Shown here piece after piece: positions 7,801-17,178 of a stretch of DNA of 64,000 nt. The first letter of the stretch is position 1. The number at the start of each line of letters is the position of its first letter. A model generated the notes under the pieces. The model was not told where the DNA came from, made no database searches, and saw only the letters and a program-made list of their open reading frames with translations. The stretch spans positions 1,897,501-1,961,500 of the forward strand of contig DAJPGJ010000001.1 in assembly GCA_025992705.1 (NCBI GenBank), read 5' to 3'. The DNA comes from Coriobacteriaceae bacterium (lineage in GTDB: Bacteria; Actinomycetota; Coriobacteriia; Coriobacteriales; QAMH01). Both the position numbers and the translations under genes were made by a program.

Positions 7801-10800
7801 ATGCCACAGAGCTTTCGCCACGCAGCACCAGATACACCACGCGCGCTGCACAAGATGCAGGTCATCATGCTGAGCTTGCTGCTCATATGCACAATGACCT
7901 TACCCTACATTGGCGTAGCCGCCACGCGACCCGCCTTGGCATCGGGACAGACCGTCAATTTATGGAAAGAGGGCAATATCCATTACTCAGACGGTGCATG
8001 GAACGCGCATATCTTCCACACGAACGACGGCGAGGGCGAGACACTGGCATATTGCATCGAACCCGCAAAGAACTCGCCCGGCGAGGGAAGCTACGAGAAG
8101 AGCAGCATCCATTGCGTGAGCGGAAGGGATTATGAACTCATAGCCGACCTATGGTTCGCCTTCGGTGGGCCGGGTTTCGATGCGAGCATGTGGCCCGCGA
8201 CAAACTGGAACGGCGACCCCATGGGTGCCGAGGATTACTACCTTGCCTCGCACATTCTTCTGGCCGACACATACAGTTCGAGCGCCCACGAAGCCACCTA
8301 TGGCGCTGGCGAGAACTTCCGCAACTGGCTTACCTGGAACATCACGGGATTTGACCTAAATAATGGCAGCCTCATCAACCCCAACGCCCTTGGGCGCCTC
8401 GTCATGACGCGCACAGGCGAGGTACCCGCCGACTTCGAAGCCTATATGATCGACGGGGGAAGCAAGCAGACCATAGCCGCAAGCTCACGCTACAAGACCG
8501 TCGGCATGATCAAGATGAACAAACGGTCGATGAATCCCGATATAACAAACGATAACCCCCTGTACTCCATGGAGGGCATTACATACGGCGTCTACGTGAC
8601 TAACACCTGTGGCCCCGAAGGCGATACGGGCAAGACTCTCGTGCTCGACGAGTCTGGTTATGCAGAGGTCGGGGGGCTCTATTCAGGCACCTACTTCATA
8701 CGCGAGATCGAATCCTCCGTCGAGGGCACGGGCTACGCCTACGACCCGACCATTTACAACTGCTGGGTTGACCCCGGAGAAGTGAGCTGGCTTCACGATA
8801 CGTCAAACGGCGCGGGCGATGTCGACCAAAACGATGTCACGGACGAGCCTCAAACCGAAGACGTTGACGTCATCATCCAGAAACACGACTTGATCACACG
8901 GAGTTCGACACCCTCAGGAGACGGTACGCTTGCCGATGCGCTCTTTGAGGTGCGCTATTTCCCGAACCTCACGGGAGAGACAGGGGGCAATGCAGTTCGC
9001 AGATGGACCTTTAGGACCGATGATACGGGTAAGGTCGATCTACGCGGCGACCTTGCGCATGCCTTTGTCAGCGGAGACGCACTGTATCGCGATCCGATCG
9101 CAAACGAGCCGCTGTTCCCCATTGGCACCTACGCGATTCGCGAGCTGAAGGCCCCCGCCTCCTACGAAGTTCCCGTAGACAACGAGCCCATTGTCATCAC
9201 CATCACCTCTCATGGCACGGGCGCGCATGACGTGTCGAGCGGTCCGCTTGGCAACGGCGGCGTCATCGTCAACGAGAACCCCATACGTCAGGACCTTTGC
9301 TTTACCAAACGCGATCTGGACACGCAAAGGCCCATGGGCGGCATCCCGTTCCTCGTGTCGCGCATTGCCGCGGATGGGTCGACCATCGAACGACATGTCG
9401 TCGTCACCGATGCGAACGGAAGATTCGACTCGAGCGCCGCATATCGACGCCATACAACACGTACCAACGCCAATGATGCGGCCGTAGAAATTGGGGCAAA
9501 TGGAAGTTACGTTGTAAACGAAGCACTGCTCGACTCCGAAGCTGGCACATGGTTTGGGATGACGGCGGACGGAAGCATGACTACGGCGAACGACTCGGTC
9601 GGGGCCTTCCCCGACAGCACGAGCTGCCATTACCTCTTCGAGGAGCTGCCCGTGCGAGCAAACGAGGGCAAGGCACTCGTTCAGTTCGAGGCATTTGCCC
9701 ATGCCGCGCAATCCACCACAATAGACCTGGGAACCGTTGGCAACACCACCCCCACGCTGGCAACGAGCGCACATGACGCACGTGACGGCGATAAGCTCGT
9801 GAGCTGGGACGCAAATGCCGTCATCCTCGATTCCGTGTCGTACAGCGGCCTCGTTGCCGGACGGACTTACACGCTCGAGGGCCACCTTGCCGACGCGACG
9901 ACGGGTGAGGTGCTTCGCGACCCTCATGGCAATGCAATTACCTCCTCGCACACGTTCACCGCATCAGCAAGTACGGGAAGCGTTGAGGTCAAGTTCACGC
10001 TCAATACGATGGGTCTGAAAAACGGCAGGCAACTCGTCGTCTGCGAACGCCTTCTCGAGAGTGGCCGTCTTCTCGCGATGCATGAGGATATCGACGATAG
10101 CTCCCAAACCGTTACCGTCGTTCAGCCGGCAATCGAGACACACGCAGTTGACGGAATGGATGGCGACTCGCTCATCGTGGGCGATGTCGATGCGACCATC
10201 GTTGACCACGTCTCATACACGGGCCTCATAGCGGGCGCGAACTACGAGCTCACCGGCACGGTTGTGGATAGCGCAAGTGGCCTGCCCTTCGAACCGTCAG
10301 GCAGCACGGTTACCTCGACAGTCACGTTTGTTCCCGAAGCCTCATCCGGGTCAATCGACATCGCATATGCCCTTGACGCATCCGAGCTGGAACCGGGCAC
10401 GAAGCTCGTCATCTTCGAGAAACTGATGAGTGACGGCACCATCGTCGCAACGCACGAGGACCTCGATTCCGTCAGCCAGACGATAAGCGTCTTTCCGCCG
10501 TCCCTCCAAACGCACGCGCATGATCCACAAGATGGCGATTCGAGCGTTGCGAGCGATATCGCCACGAGCATCATCGACATGGTTTCCTACAGCGGGCTGA
10601 CGCCAGGGTACGAATACTCGATCGAGGCAACGCTCGTCGACAAGGAGAGCGGACGTCCAGCACTCGATCCGTTCGGGCTACCCGTCACCGCAACGCACGT
10701 CTTCACACCTCTGGAGCGCGAGGGAAGCACGGACGTGGTCATCGACTTCGATGCCACGAACATCCAAACGTCAACGGCATTCGTCGTCTTCGAGGAGCTT

Positions 10801-12570
10801 TACCGCGACGGACGTCACCTCGCAAGTCATGTCGACCTTGCAAGCGTCGAACAGGCGATAGTCGTGGAGCCACCGTACATCCAGACAGCGGCAAGCTCGG
10901 ATGGCATATCAAAGCGGCTTATGCGCGATAGAGATATCCCCCTCGTTGACACAGTCTCGTATCGCAATCTCAAGGTAGGACAGAACTATGAGCTTCGTGG
11001 CCGCGTCATGAACAAGGCAACGGGCGAGGCGCTGAGCGACCGCAGGGGCGACCCCGTAAAGAGCAGTCTCGAATTCACACCGGATGCCCCATCGGGTCTC
11101 GTGGAGCTCTCCTTCACGCTCGACACAACCGTCGTGGATGAGGGGACGGAGCTCGTCGTCTTCGAGGAGCTTTACCGCGACGGCGTCAAAATCGCCGCAC
11201 ACGAAGATCTTGCAAATGCCCAACAGACGGTCACGGTCGCCAAGCCACGCATTACGACAACGGCAGCGTCGAAGGACGGGGCCAAGACCGTTGTACGCGA
11301 TGTCGATACGACCATCGTCGATACCGTGAGCTATGAAGGCCTGGCGCCTCGCTGCGACTACACGCTTGCCGGAGCAGTCATGAACAAGGCAGACGGGAAG
11401 CCCCTCGTCGACGAGGACGGCAGGCCAATAACATCGCAAGCAGATTTTGTCACCGAGCATGCCGACGGAACCGTCTCGCTGTCGTTTTCCCTCGACACGA
11501 GCATGCTCGAAGCCGGAAGCGAGCTTGTCATCTTCGAGAAGCTTCTTCGCAACGGCGAGGAAATCGCCGTTCACGAGGACATCGAAGACGAAGGGCAAAC
11601 GGTACGCCTTGTGCCAGCCGCCATCAATACCTGTGCGAGCGACCCGCTCGATGGTGGCAAGCTCATCGCCGCCCATGAGCAGACACGAATATTCGATGCG
11701 GTGTCGTATGAGGGCCTGCAGCCTGGCGTCACCTATGAATTCGTGGGAACGCTCATGGACAAGGAAGCGAAAACACCACTCCTTACTGCACAGGGCGAAC
11801 CTGCGCGGACAACATACAGCTTCGTTCCCGAAGAGGCGGCTGGAACCGTCGATGTCAACTTCTCCTTCGATGCCTCAAGCACCGACACAGAGCGGGAGAT
11901 CGTCATCTTCGAGGAGCTCTACCGCAAAGGGAGACTTCTCGCGACTCACGCAGACTACGAGAACACCGCTCAGACGGTACGCGTTACGCCGCCCTCTATC
12001 AAAACGTACGCGTCCGATATGAGCGATGGCGACAAGGAAATCACCGGGAATTGCATGACAACCATTATCGACAGCGTCTCCTATGCCGGCCTCGTTCCAA
12101 ACGAAGAGTACGAAATCGATGGCACGCTCATGATCGACGATGGCACTCTCGAAGGAAGACCCGCACTCGATGCTTATGGAAGGCCCATAACCGCGCATAT
12201 TGCATTTACACCAGACGCCTCCCATGGAAACGCCACCGTTCCCTTCGAGATAGATGCCACGCTCCTGGGCGATGACACAAAGCTCGTCGTTTTCGAGAAG
12301 CTCTTTGCCAATGATGCGCTCATGGCCGAGCACGCTGATCTCCATGACGAGGACCAGACCGTGCGCGTGAAACCCTCCAGACCAGAGACACCGCCCGAAG
12401 AGGCATCGCCGCCTAATGAGTCGACGCCCACTCCATTTGGCCCCTCGCTGAAGACAGGCGACTCGACCATATGGATGCTCGCAGCATGTGGGTTGATTGG
12501 GGGTGCAGCATTCGGCCTGCTAGCAGCGCTACGCCGCAAAGCCTTTGGCCCGAACAGCAAACGGGAGTAG
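7801..12570 (+). CDS. surface-anchored adhesin: thioester-like domain, CnaB-type domains, seven T-Q ester (VaFE) repeats
   Basis: A 1589-residue Sec-secreted wall protein. A signal segment (to about residue 42) is followed by a thioester-domain-like region (about 44-200, Cys in AYCIEP), three prealbumin/CnaB-like domains (about 235-640) and seven tandem repeats of about 125 residues (from about residue 650). Each repeat has the opening strand Thr, the VSYxGL segment, V(I)FE(E/K)L and a conserved Gln in GQTV or a variant, the pattern of T-Q intramolecular ester domains. A Pro-rich linker leads to SLKTGD, a hydrophobic helix and a basic tail. The sorting motif lacks the usual Pro, and the position where thioester domains have Gln appears to read His (LASHILLAD). 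ATG 7801 is preferred over 7780 because AAGGAG lies 5 nt upstream. No sortase gene is in the window. Confidence 0.93.
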   Translation: MPQSFRHAAPDTPRALHKMQVIMLSLLLICTMTLPYIGVAATRPALASGQTVNLWKEGNIHYSDGAWNAHIFHTNDGEGETLAYCIEPAKNSPGEGSYEKSSIHCVSGRDYELIADLWFAFGGPGFDASMWPATNWNGDPMGAEDYYLASHILLADTYSSSAHEATYGAGENFRNWLTWNITGFDLNNGSLINPNALGRLVMTRTGEVPADFEAYMIDGGSKQTIAASSRYKTVGMIKMNKRSMNPDITNDNPLYSMEGITYGVYVTNTCGPEGDTGKTLVLDESGYAEVGGLYSGTYFIREIESSVEGTGYAYDPTIYNCWVDPGEVSWLHDTSNGAGDVDQNDVTDEPQTEDVDVIIQKHDLITRSSTPSGDGTLADALFEVRYFPNLTGETGGNAVRRWTFRTDDTGKVDLRGDLAHAFVSGDALYRDPIANEPLFPIGTYAIRELKAPASYEVPVDNEPIVITITSHGTGAHDVSSGPLGNGGVIVNENPIRQDLCFTKRDLDTQRPMGGIPFLVSRIAADGSTIERHVVVTDANGRFDSSAAYRRHTTRTNANDAAVEIGANGSYVVNEALLDSEAGTWFGMTADGSMTTANDSVGAFPDSTSCHYLFEELPVRANEGKALVQFEAFAHAAQSTTIDLGTVGNTTPTLATSAHDARDGDKLVSWDANAVILDSVSYSGLVAGRTYTLEGHLADATTGEVLRDPHGNAITSSHTFTASASTGSVEVKFTLNTMGLKNGRQLVVCERLLESGRLLAMHEDIDDSSQTVTVVQPAIETHAVDGMDGDSLIVGDVDATIVDHVSYTGLIAGANYELTGTVVDSASGLPFEPSGSTVTSTVTFVPEASSGSIDIAYALDASELEPGTKLVIFEKLMSDGTIVATHEDLDSVSQTISVFPPSLQTHAHDPQDGDSSVASDIATSIIDMVSYSGLTPGYEYSIEATLVDKESGRPALDPFGLPVTATHVFTPLEREGSTDVVIDFDATNIQTSTAFVVFEELYRDGRHLASHVDLASVEQAIVVEPPYIQTAASSDGISKRLMRDRDIPLVDTVSYRNLKVGQNYELRGRVMNKATGEALSDRRGDPVKSSLEFTPDAPSGLVELSFTLDTTVVDEGTELVVFEELYRDGVKIAAHEDLANAQQTVTVAKPRITTTAASKDGAKTVVRDVDTTIVDTVSYEGLAPRCDYTLAGAVMNKADGKPLVDEDGRPITSQADFVTEHADGTVSLSFSLDTSMLEAGSELVIFEKLLRNGEEIAVHEDIEDEGQTVRLVPAAINTCASDPLDGGKLIAAHEQTRIFDAVSYEGLQPGVTYEFVGTLMDKEAKTPLLTAQGEPARTTYSFVPEEAAGTVDVNFSFDASSTDTEREIVIFEELYRKGRLLATHADYENTAQTVRVTPPSIKTYASDMSDGDKEITGNCMTTIIDSVSYAGLVPNEEYEIDGTLMIDDGTLEGRPALDAYGRPITAHIAFTPDASHGNATVPFEIDATLLGDDTKLVVFEKLFANDALMAEHADLHDEDQTVRVKPSRPETPPEEASPPNESTPTPFGPSLKTGDSTIWMLAACGLIGGAAFGLLAALRRKAFGPNSKRE
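9749..12378 (+). repeat. seven tandem T-Q ester domain repeats within the adhesin gene
   Basis: Repeat units begin near 9749, 10126, 10498, 10870, 11240, 11617 and 11990, about 372-377 bp each. They share protein-level features (TxAxD...D.VSY.GL...VFE.L...H.D...QTV) but diverge in DNA, so they look old rather than newly amplified. Every unit keeps the terminal Gln. Confidence 0.9.
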
Positions 12571-12575
12571 GAAGA

Positions 12576-13040
12576 ATGAATTCGACTACTAACGAGGATG
12601 ACGTGTCACGCGGCGAGGAACCGTCGTCACTCGTACCGAAAAATATCGTAATTCGAGAGAAACCCCGAATGAAGCGTGGTGATTATTCGGTCACCCAAGA
12701 ACAAGTTGATGACCTTATCCAAAATGAGCTTTCCGGCATACGTTTTAGCGTAAAGCCAAAGGTAAACAACAGAATCGGCACCCCGGGCAAAACTTCAAAA
12801 AGGTATAATGCGGAGAAAGATAAGTACGAGCTGTTCATCGAGATTGGAAAACAATATTCCAGTTCGCACAAGGATTTGATCGATACGCTGGTTCACGAAG
12901 AGCTGGAGGCAAGGATAATCAGAAACCGCCATCATCGAGAACTGTATTGTAAATTTGTCGAAGCCAACGACGACGACATTATCCACACTTATATACAAAG
13001 ATTGGTTGATCGTTTCTTGTTAATAAAGGGGGTACGATGA
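12576..13040 (+). CDS. hypothetical protein, AT-richer than its surroundings
   Basis: A 154-residue hydrophilic protein that I do not recognise. The N-terminal third is charged and probably disordered. The middle contains GIRFSVKPKVNNRIGTPGKT, and the C-terminal half is helical with LIDTLVHEELEARI, then a His-rich IRNRHHREL. A single HEELE is not enough to call a metalloprotease. Codon use is plainly more AT-rich than that of the adhesin 5 bp upstream or of pdxY, which suggests transfer. The start at 12576 follows GGGAGTAGGAAG. It overlaps the next small gene by 4 bp, so the two form a translationally coupled pair, possibly a toxin-antitoxin or toxin-immunity type unit; that is speculation. 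Confidence 0.7.
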   Translation: MNSTTNEDDVSRGEEPSSLVPKNIVIREKPRMKRGDYSVTQEQVDDLIQNELSGIRFSVKPKVNNRIGTPGKTSKRYNAEKDKYELFIEIGKQYSSSHKDLIDTLVHEELEARIIRNRHHRELYCKFVEANDDDIIHTYIQRLVDRFLLIKGVR

Positions 13041-13240
13041 GCATCGATGAAATTTTCGACATTCTCATGGATGGAGATGCCGAGACGATAAGAGCGCTCT
13101 CCGGGTCTGGCGCTCGATACATGTACTCACCCAAGACAGGCGGATTTAGAGCGTGGCATGGCAGAGACTTCGTCTCTGCGTGCAAGGTTTACTTCACGCC
13201 TGCTTGCGTAGCCCTCTACGGTAACGAGCATACTTTCTAG
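13037..13240 (+). CDS. small hypothetical protein, second of a coupled pair
   Basis: A 67-residue protein beginning MSIDEIFDILMDGDAE, with an aromatic middle (ARYMYSPKTGGFRAWHGRDF). No family is recognised. The start overlaps the previous stop as ATGA, and the preceding gene carries AAAGGGGGT just upstream as ribosome-binding site. It ends 11 bp before the convergent pdxY stop. Base composition is AT-rich like its partner, and the two were probably acquired together. Confidence 0.65.
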   Translation: MSIDEIFDILMDGDAETIRALSGSGARYMYSPKTGGFRAWHGRDFVSACKVYFTPACVALYGNEHTF

Positions 13241-13251
13241 GGCGCAATCCC

Positions 13252-14094
13252 CTACTTGCCGATGAGCTTGAGCAGATAGGGAATTTCGGTCTCGAAATCG
13301 ACGCCGTACCAGTTGTGGTCGGGCTGGCTGATGGTGGCCTTGATGCAGGCAACCGTGTAGTCAGCCGCCACGGCAAGCGCCTCGTCCAACTCGAAGCCGT
13401 TGAGAAGAGCGCCGACCGTCGTAGATGAGAATACATCGCCCGTCCCATGGAAGCGCGCATCGACGAGCTCGTTGAAATACGAGAAATACTCGCCCGTCTC
13501 TCCGTCGAGACCATAGACGCCGCAGCTACCCGGCTCGAGACTCACACCAGTGAGCACGGCCTTCTTGGGGCCGAGGGCGGCGAGTCCCTGGAGAAGGTCA
13601 CGCACGTAGTCCTCGTCATAGGTGCCGTCTTCCTTGTATTCCGCGCCAAGCATGAATGCGGCTTCGGTGATGTTGGGGTCGATGATATCGGCCTTGGAGC
13701 AAACCACCGTGCCCATTGCCCGAGCGAACTCGGGGGTGAAGCCCTTGTAGAGCACGCCGTTGTCGGCCATGGCCGGGTCAACGAAGATGAGCGTGCCATC
13801 CTCCTTGTGACGATCGAAGAAGCGGCTTACGAGCTCGAGCTGCTCGAAGGAGCCAAGATAGCCCGTGTAGATGGCATCGAAGTCGACCCCGTTGTCAATC
13901 CAGCTCTGGGAGATGGGCTCGATCTGGTCGGTCAGGTCGTCGAAAGTGAAGCTCTTGAAAGCGGTGTGAACCGAGAGCACGGCAGTGGGAAGAATGCCGC
14001 ACTCGACCCCCATGGCCGAGATGATGGGCAACGCAACGGTGAGGGAACACTTTCCAACGCAAGAGATGTCCTGAATGCTTACGACGCGCTTCAT
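13252..14094 (-). CDS. pdxY: pyridoxamine kinase
   Basis: A 280-residue ribokinase-fold enzyme phosphorylating pyridoxal or pyridoxamine in vitamin B6 salvage. The N-terminus MKRVVSIQDISCVGKCSLT and the VHTAFK segment fit the PdxY/PdxK family, and the anion-hole motif GTGDVFSS with its catalytic Asp lies in the C-terminal third. The start at 14094 is chosen because the family begins there; the longer frame runs through the terminator and tRNA upstream. GAGGC lies just upstream. Confidence 0.92.
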   Translation of the reverse strand: MKRVVSIQDISCVGKCSLTVALPIISAMGVECGILPTAVLSVHTAFKSFTFDDLTDQIEPISQSWIDNGVDFDAIYTGYLGSFEQLELVSRFFDRHKEDGTLIFVDPAMADNGVLYKGFTPEFARAMGTVVCSKADIIDPNITEAAFMLGAEYKEDGTYDEDYVRDLLQGLAALGPKKAVLTGVSLEPGSCGVYGLDGETGEYFSYFNELVDARFHGTGDVFSSTTVGALLNGFELDEALAVAADYTVACIKATISQPDHNWYGVDFETEIPYLLKLIGK

Positions 14095-14108
14095 GCCGTG
14101 CCTCTTTC

Positions 14109-14142
14109 CAAAAAAGCAACGGGTACCATGCGGCACCCGTTG
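14109..14142 (-). terminator. intrinsic terminator after tRNA-Gly
   Basis: On the minus strand CAACGGGT...ACCCGTTG (14117-14142) is an 8-bp perfect stem followed directly by CTTTTTT. It separates the tRNA transcript from pdxY. Confidence 0.85.
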
Positions 14143-14151
14143 GCAGATGTC

Positions 14152-14225
14152 TGGAGCGGGCGATGGGAGTCGAACCCACCTCATGAGCTTGGAAGGCTCA
14201 GGTTCTACCGATGAACTACGCCCGC
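14152..14225 (-). tRNA. tRNA-Gly (UCC)
   Basis: Cloverleaf with acceptor GCGGGCG/CGCCCGC, D-arm GTTCATCGGTAGAAC, anticodon loop CTTCCAA (anticodon TCC) and T-loop GGTTCGACTCC. The discriminator is T and CCA is encoded at 14152-14154. Confidence 0.96.
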
Positions 14226-14348
14226 AATGTAGACAGATTATACCCCAATAGGTTCAAGTCACAGGATAAAGCTCGGAAAAGTTTGCGGACGCTTGGACAT
14301 CGCCTGCATCAGACGAGCTTCGCGTCTGGACGGATTACCGCATCCTGC

Positions 14349-14828
14349 TCAGGCCTTCGGGAATCTGCGCTCGCCGTAATAACCCGCGTCGAACGCGGCA
14401 TCCTTCATACCGCATCCGCTCTGATAGCAGGTCGGTCGGAAGTCCAACACCTTCGAGTACAGCTCGGGGTTCTTGCGCAGGTTGGCGAGCATGGCATAGA
14501 CGGCGGCGCCGTCAATAGCAACGATGCGGTCATTGTGGGAAATCATCGCCAGATACACATCGGCTGCCGTATGCCCCTCCACGCTGATGGGGTCTTCTAC
14601 CTTGTCGAAGAAACGGGGTTCCTCCATGTCCACGTATCTGCAAAACTCGCGGTAGATATCGTCGTTCTCAGGTGCGAGCAGGCTCCTGGAGTAATCGGGC
14701 CTATGCTTGAGGTGCGACGTCTCGTCGGTAAGCCCGGCATCGACTTCCTCGAAGTACAAGCGCATCGTGTGCCCGCGCGTGGCCGTTCCCGCCTCGACCA
14801 TGGCGGCTTCGTTCTCGTAAGATCCCAT
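14349..14828 (-). CDS. hypothetical protein with C-terminal CxxxxC motif
   Basis: A 159-residue soluble protein rich in acidic and aromatic residues, with no membrane segment. The C-terminal part carries CYQSGCGMK. I do not recognise a family. The ATG at 14828 is preferred because GGGAGG stands 5 nt upstream; the open frame continues further up into the flavoprotein gene. It lies 125 bp after the iron-sulfur flavoprotein on the same strand, so it may belong with that redox protein. Confidence 0.6.
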   Translation of the reverse strand: MGSYENEAAMVEAGTATRGHTMRLYFEEVDAGLTDETSHLKHRPDYSRSLLAPENDDIYREFCRYVDMEEPRFFDKVEDPISVEGHTAADVYLAMISHNDRIVAIDGAAVYAMLANLRKNPELYSKVLDFRPTCYQSGCGMKDAAFDAGYYGERRFPKA

Positions 14829-14953
14829 GAGCACCTCCCATGACTCTTCCTTTTCGCCATTATCATTCACGAGCACGCGAGCAGGCAAGCCTCTCACCCG
14901 CGCAACAGCGGAGTAGGCCTCTTCCAGAATCCCGCCGAGATTTGCTACGCGAG

Positions 14954-15571
14954 CTATCGCACGAAGTTCGTCATGATCTGGGGTTCTTTCTCGGGCAAAC
15001 CGAGCTCCTCCTTGCCAAGCGCGATTGCCTTCATGAGAAACGTCATGTTTCTGGCAAGCGTTCTCATCTGCTGCAATCCCTCGGTATCCTCTCCGGCCTC
15101 GCCCGGAAGTCTCCCGTGCACGCCATTCCAATACTGGCCCGTGGCAATCGGCATGCCGCATATCCCAAAGTACTTGTTGAGCTCGTCGTAGGTCGCGGTG
15201 ATGCCGCCGCGCCGCGCTGTCGCAACGGCCGCGCCGACCTTCATAGTCTTCGGGAAATGCGTACTGAAAAATAGCCTGTCGAGGAGAGCAATCAGCGTCG
15301 CATTAGCAGAGGCGTAGTAGACCGGCGACCCAACCACCAGACCGTCGGCTTCCTCGAGAGCCGGAGCTATCTCGTTGACTATGTCATCAAAGACGCACGC
15401 ACCCGTGTTGGCGCAGGATCCACACGCTATGCACCCGCGCACGTCAAGGGAGCCTACGCGCACAAGCTCGGTATCGATTCCTTCGGCCTTGAAGACATCG
15501 ATCATCTCGTCGAGGGCACGTGCCGTGTTGCCATTCTGCCGGGGTGACCCGTTAATCAGCAATACCTTCAT
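14954..15571 (-). CDS. iron-sulfur flavoprotein / NADPH-dependent FMN reductase family
   Basis: A 205-residue flavodoxin-fold protein. The phosphate-binding loop for FMN is LLINGSPRQNGNT (4-16). A compact cysteine motif, CIACGSCANTGAC (Cys47, 50, 53, 59), matches the [4Fe-4S] site of the archaeal-type iron-sulfur flavoprotein family, and GSPVYYASANA follows as the second FMN contact. Such proteins pass electrons between ferredoxins and small acceptors in anaerobes. The start at 15571 has GGGAG 5 nt upstream. The partner is unknown. Confidence 0.88.
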   Translation of the reverse strand: MKVLLINGSPRQNGNTARALDEMIDVFKAEGIDTELVRVGSLDVRGCIACGSCANTGACVFDDIVNEIAPALEEADGLVVGSPVYYASANATLIALLDRLFFSTHFPKTMKVGAAVATARRGGITATYDELNKYFGICGMPIATGQYWNGVHGRLPGEAGEDTEGLQQMRTLARNMTFLMKAIALGKEELGLPEKEPQIMTNFVR

Positions 15572-15670
15572 TTCCACTCCCGAAAACTCGTCTTTATTCG
15601 ACTCCCACCCAGGATACACGTGCTGCAGCATCGTGACGATTCCGCACGCGAAACGCACGCGCACCAAGAA

Positions 15671-15694
15671 GGCCAGGAGCCTGAGCCCCTGGCC
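15671..15694 (-). terminator. hairpin terminator after tRNA-Pro
   Basis: GGCCAGG...CCTGGCC forms a 7-bp stem on the minus strand with TTCTT following, just past the tRNA-Pro 3' end. Confidence 0.65.
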
Positions 15695-15706
15695 TTGTAG
15701 TTTTGT

Positions 15707-15783
<77 letters not shown>

Positions 15784-15882
15784 ACGCGAGAAGGAAGTAT
15801 ACCGCACTTTCAGCGCCGAGTAGCGGCATTGTTCCGGCAACGTTCGTCATGCGCCGAGGGACCTGGCCCCATGGCTCATCCC

Positions 15883-17112
15883 CTACGCGAGCTTGGCCCA
15901 CTTGCGCTTGCCAACCTGCAGCGTCGCATGGGCGAGCCGCGCGGCGGGCAGATGATACGTGCCCTTCTCGACGGCTTCGCCGTCAATCTTCACGGCACCC
16001 TGATCGATCATGCGACGACCTTCACCGCCTGAGCCCACGAGCTTGAGGTCTGCAAGCAACTTGGGCAAGTAGACACCGCCCTTCTCAGGATCCTCCTCGA
16101 GCTCGATGTCGAAGACCTCGATGTCATCAGGGGCCGCATGTGCCTTGAAGACAAGGTCGAACTGCTCCTCGGCCGCAGCCGCGGCGTCAGCACCGTGATA
16201 AATCCCGATAATCTCACGCGCGAGGCGACGCTTCGATTTGTTGGGGTCAAGCTCCCCTGCTGCCAGGCCTGCTTCGATATCGTCGATCTCGTCCACGGGA
16301 AGCGCCGTCGCCAGGCGGTAGTACCGCGGCATGAGCTCATCGGGGATGCTCATGATCTTGCCGAACATGTCGGCTGGCTCGTCGGTGAGACCCACGTAGT
16401 TGCCGTAGGACTTCGACATCTTGCGTACGCCATCGAGACCCTCGAGCAGCGGAAGCGTCAGGCAGACCTGTGGCTCCATGCCCTTCTTCTCCATGAGCTC
16501 GCGTCCGGCGAGCAGGTTGAAGAGCTGGTCGTTGCCGCCAAGCTCGACATCGGCATTGATGACGACGGAGTCGTACGCCTGCATGATGGGGTAGATGAAT
16601 TCGTGCATGGCGATGGGCTGCTGGCTGTGATAGCGGTTGGAGAAGTCGTCCCGCTCGAGAATGCGAGCGACCGTGAAGTTGGAAAGCAGACCCAGCAAGT
16701 CGGCAAGGTCAAGGTCAAAAATCCAATCGCGGTTATGCACGACCTTGGTCTTCTCGGGGTCAAGCACCTTCATTGCCTGCTCCATGTAGGTCTGAGCATT
16801 CGCGTCGATCTGCTCGGCAGAAAGCTGCGGGCGCGTCGAGTTGCGACCGGACGGATCGCCGATCATGGCCGTACCGTCACCGATGATGAGCGTGACCTCA
16901 TGGCCAAGGTCCTGGAACTGGCGCAGCTTGCGCAGGGGCACGGCATGGCCGATGTGCAAATCCGGACTCGTCGGGTCAACACCGAGCTTGATGTTGAGCG
17001 GCGTGCCGCGATCGAGCTTCTTCTTCATGGCCCCAAGCGGCGTAATGCCCGCGACGCCCGACTGAATGATGTGGAGTTGTTCTTCGCTTGAAAGCACGTC
17101 TTTGCCTTTCAT
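15883..17112 (-). CDS. tyrS: tyrosyl-tRNA synthetase
   Basis: Class I aminoacyl-tRNA synthetase charging tRNA-Tyr in the cytoplasm. The 409-residue protein has the HIGH motif HIGHAVPLRKL (near residue 53), the Tyr-binding region QAYDSVVINADVELGGNDQLFN, KMSKSYGN, and a C-terminal S4-type RNA-binding domain (LVGSGGEGRRMIDQGAVKIDG). It resembles the TyrZ-type subgroup. A TTG lies one codon upstream; the ATG at 17112 is chosen, with AAGG nearby. Only 66 bp separate it from the upstream U32 gene, so no T-box leader fits and it is probably part of the argH-U32-tyrS transcript. Confidence 0.96.
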   Translation of the reverse strand: MKGKDVLSSEEQLHIIQSGVAGITPLGAMKKKLDRGTPLNIKLGVDPTSPDLHIGHAVPLRKLRQFQDLGHEVTLIIGDGTAMIGDPSGRNSTRPQLSAEQIDANAQTYMEQAMKVLDPEKTKVVHNRDWIFDLDLADLLGLLSNFTVARILERDDFSNRYHSQQPIAMHEFIYPIMQAYDSVVINADVELGGNDQLFNLLAGRELMEKKGMEPQVCLTLPLLEGLDGVRKMSKSYGNYVGLTDEPADMFGKIMSIPDELMPRYYRLATALPVDEIDDIEAGLAAGELDPNKSKRRLAREIIGIYHGADAAAAAEEQFDLVFKAHAAPDDIEVFDIELEEDPEKGGVYLPKLLADLKLVGSGGEGRRMIDQGAVKIDGEAVEKGTYHLPAARLAHATLQVGKRKWAKLA

Positions 17113-17178
17113 CAAACCTTACTGCTATGTAAATTCGCTATCTTAGCAGAAGCACCCATGCCAGTTGCGGTGCATGTA

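Noticed and set aside
9040..9951. A 303-codon minus-strand frame within the adhesin gene
   Set aside because: It lies entirely inside the repeat-bearing surface protein and shows no motif or start signal.
17113..17178. A T-box leader before tyrS
   Set aside because: Only 66 bp separate tyrS from the upstream gene, too little for a T-box.
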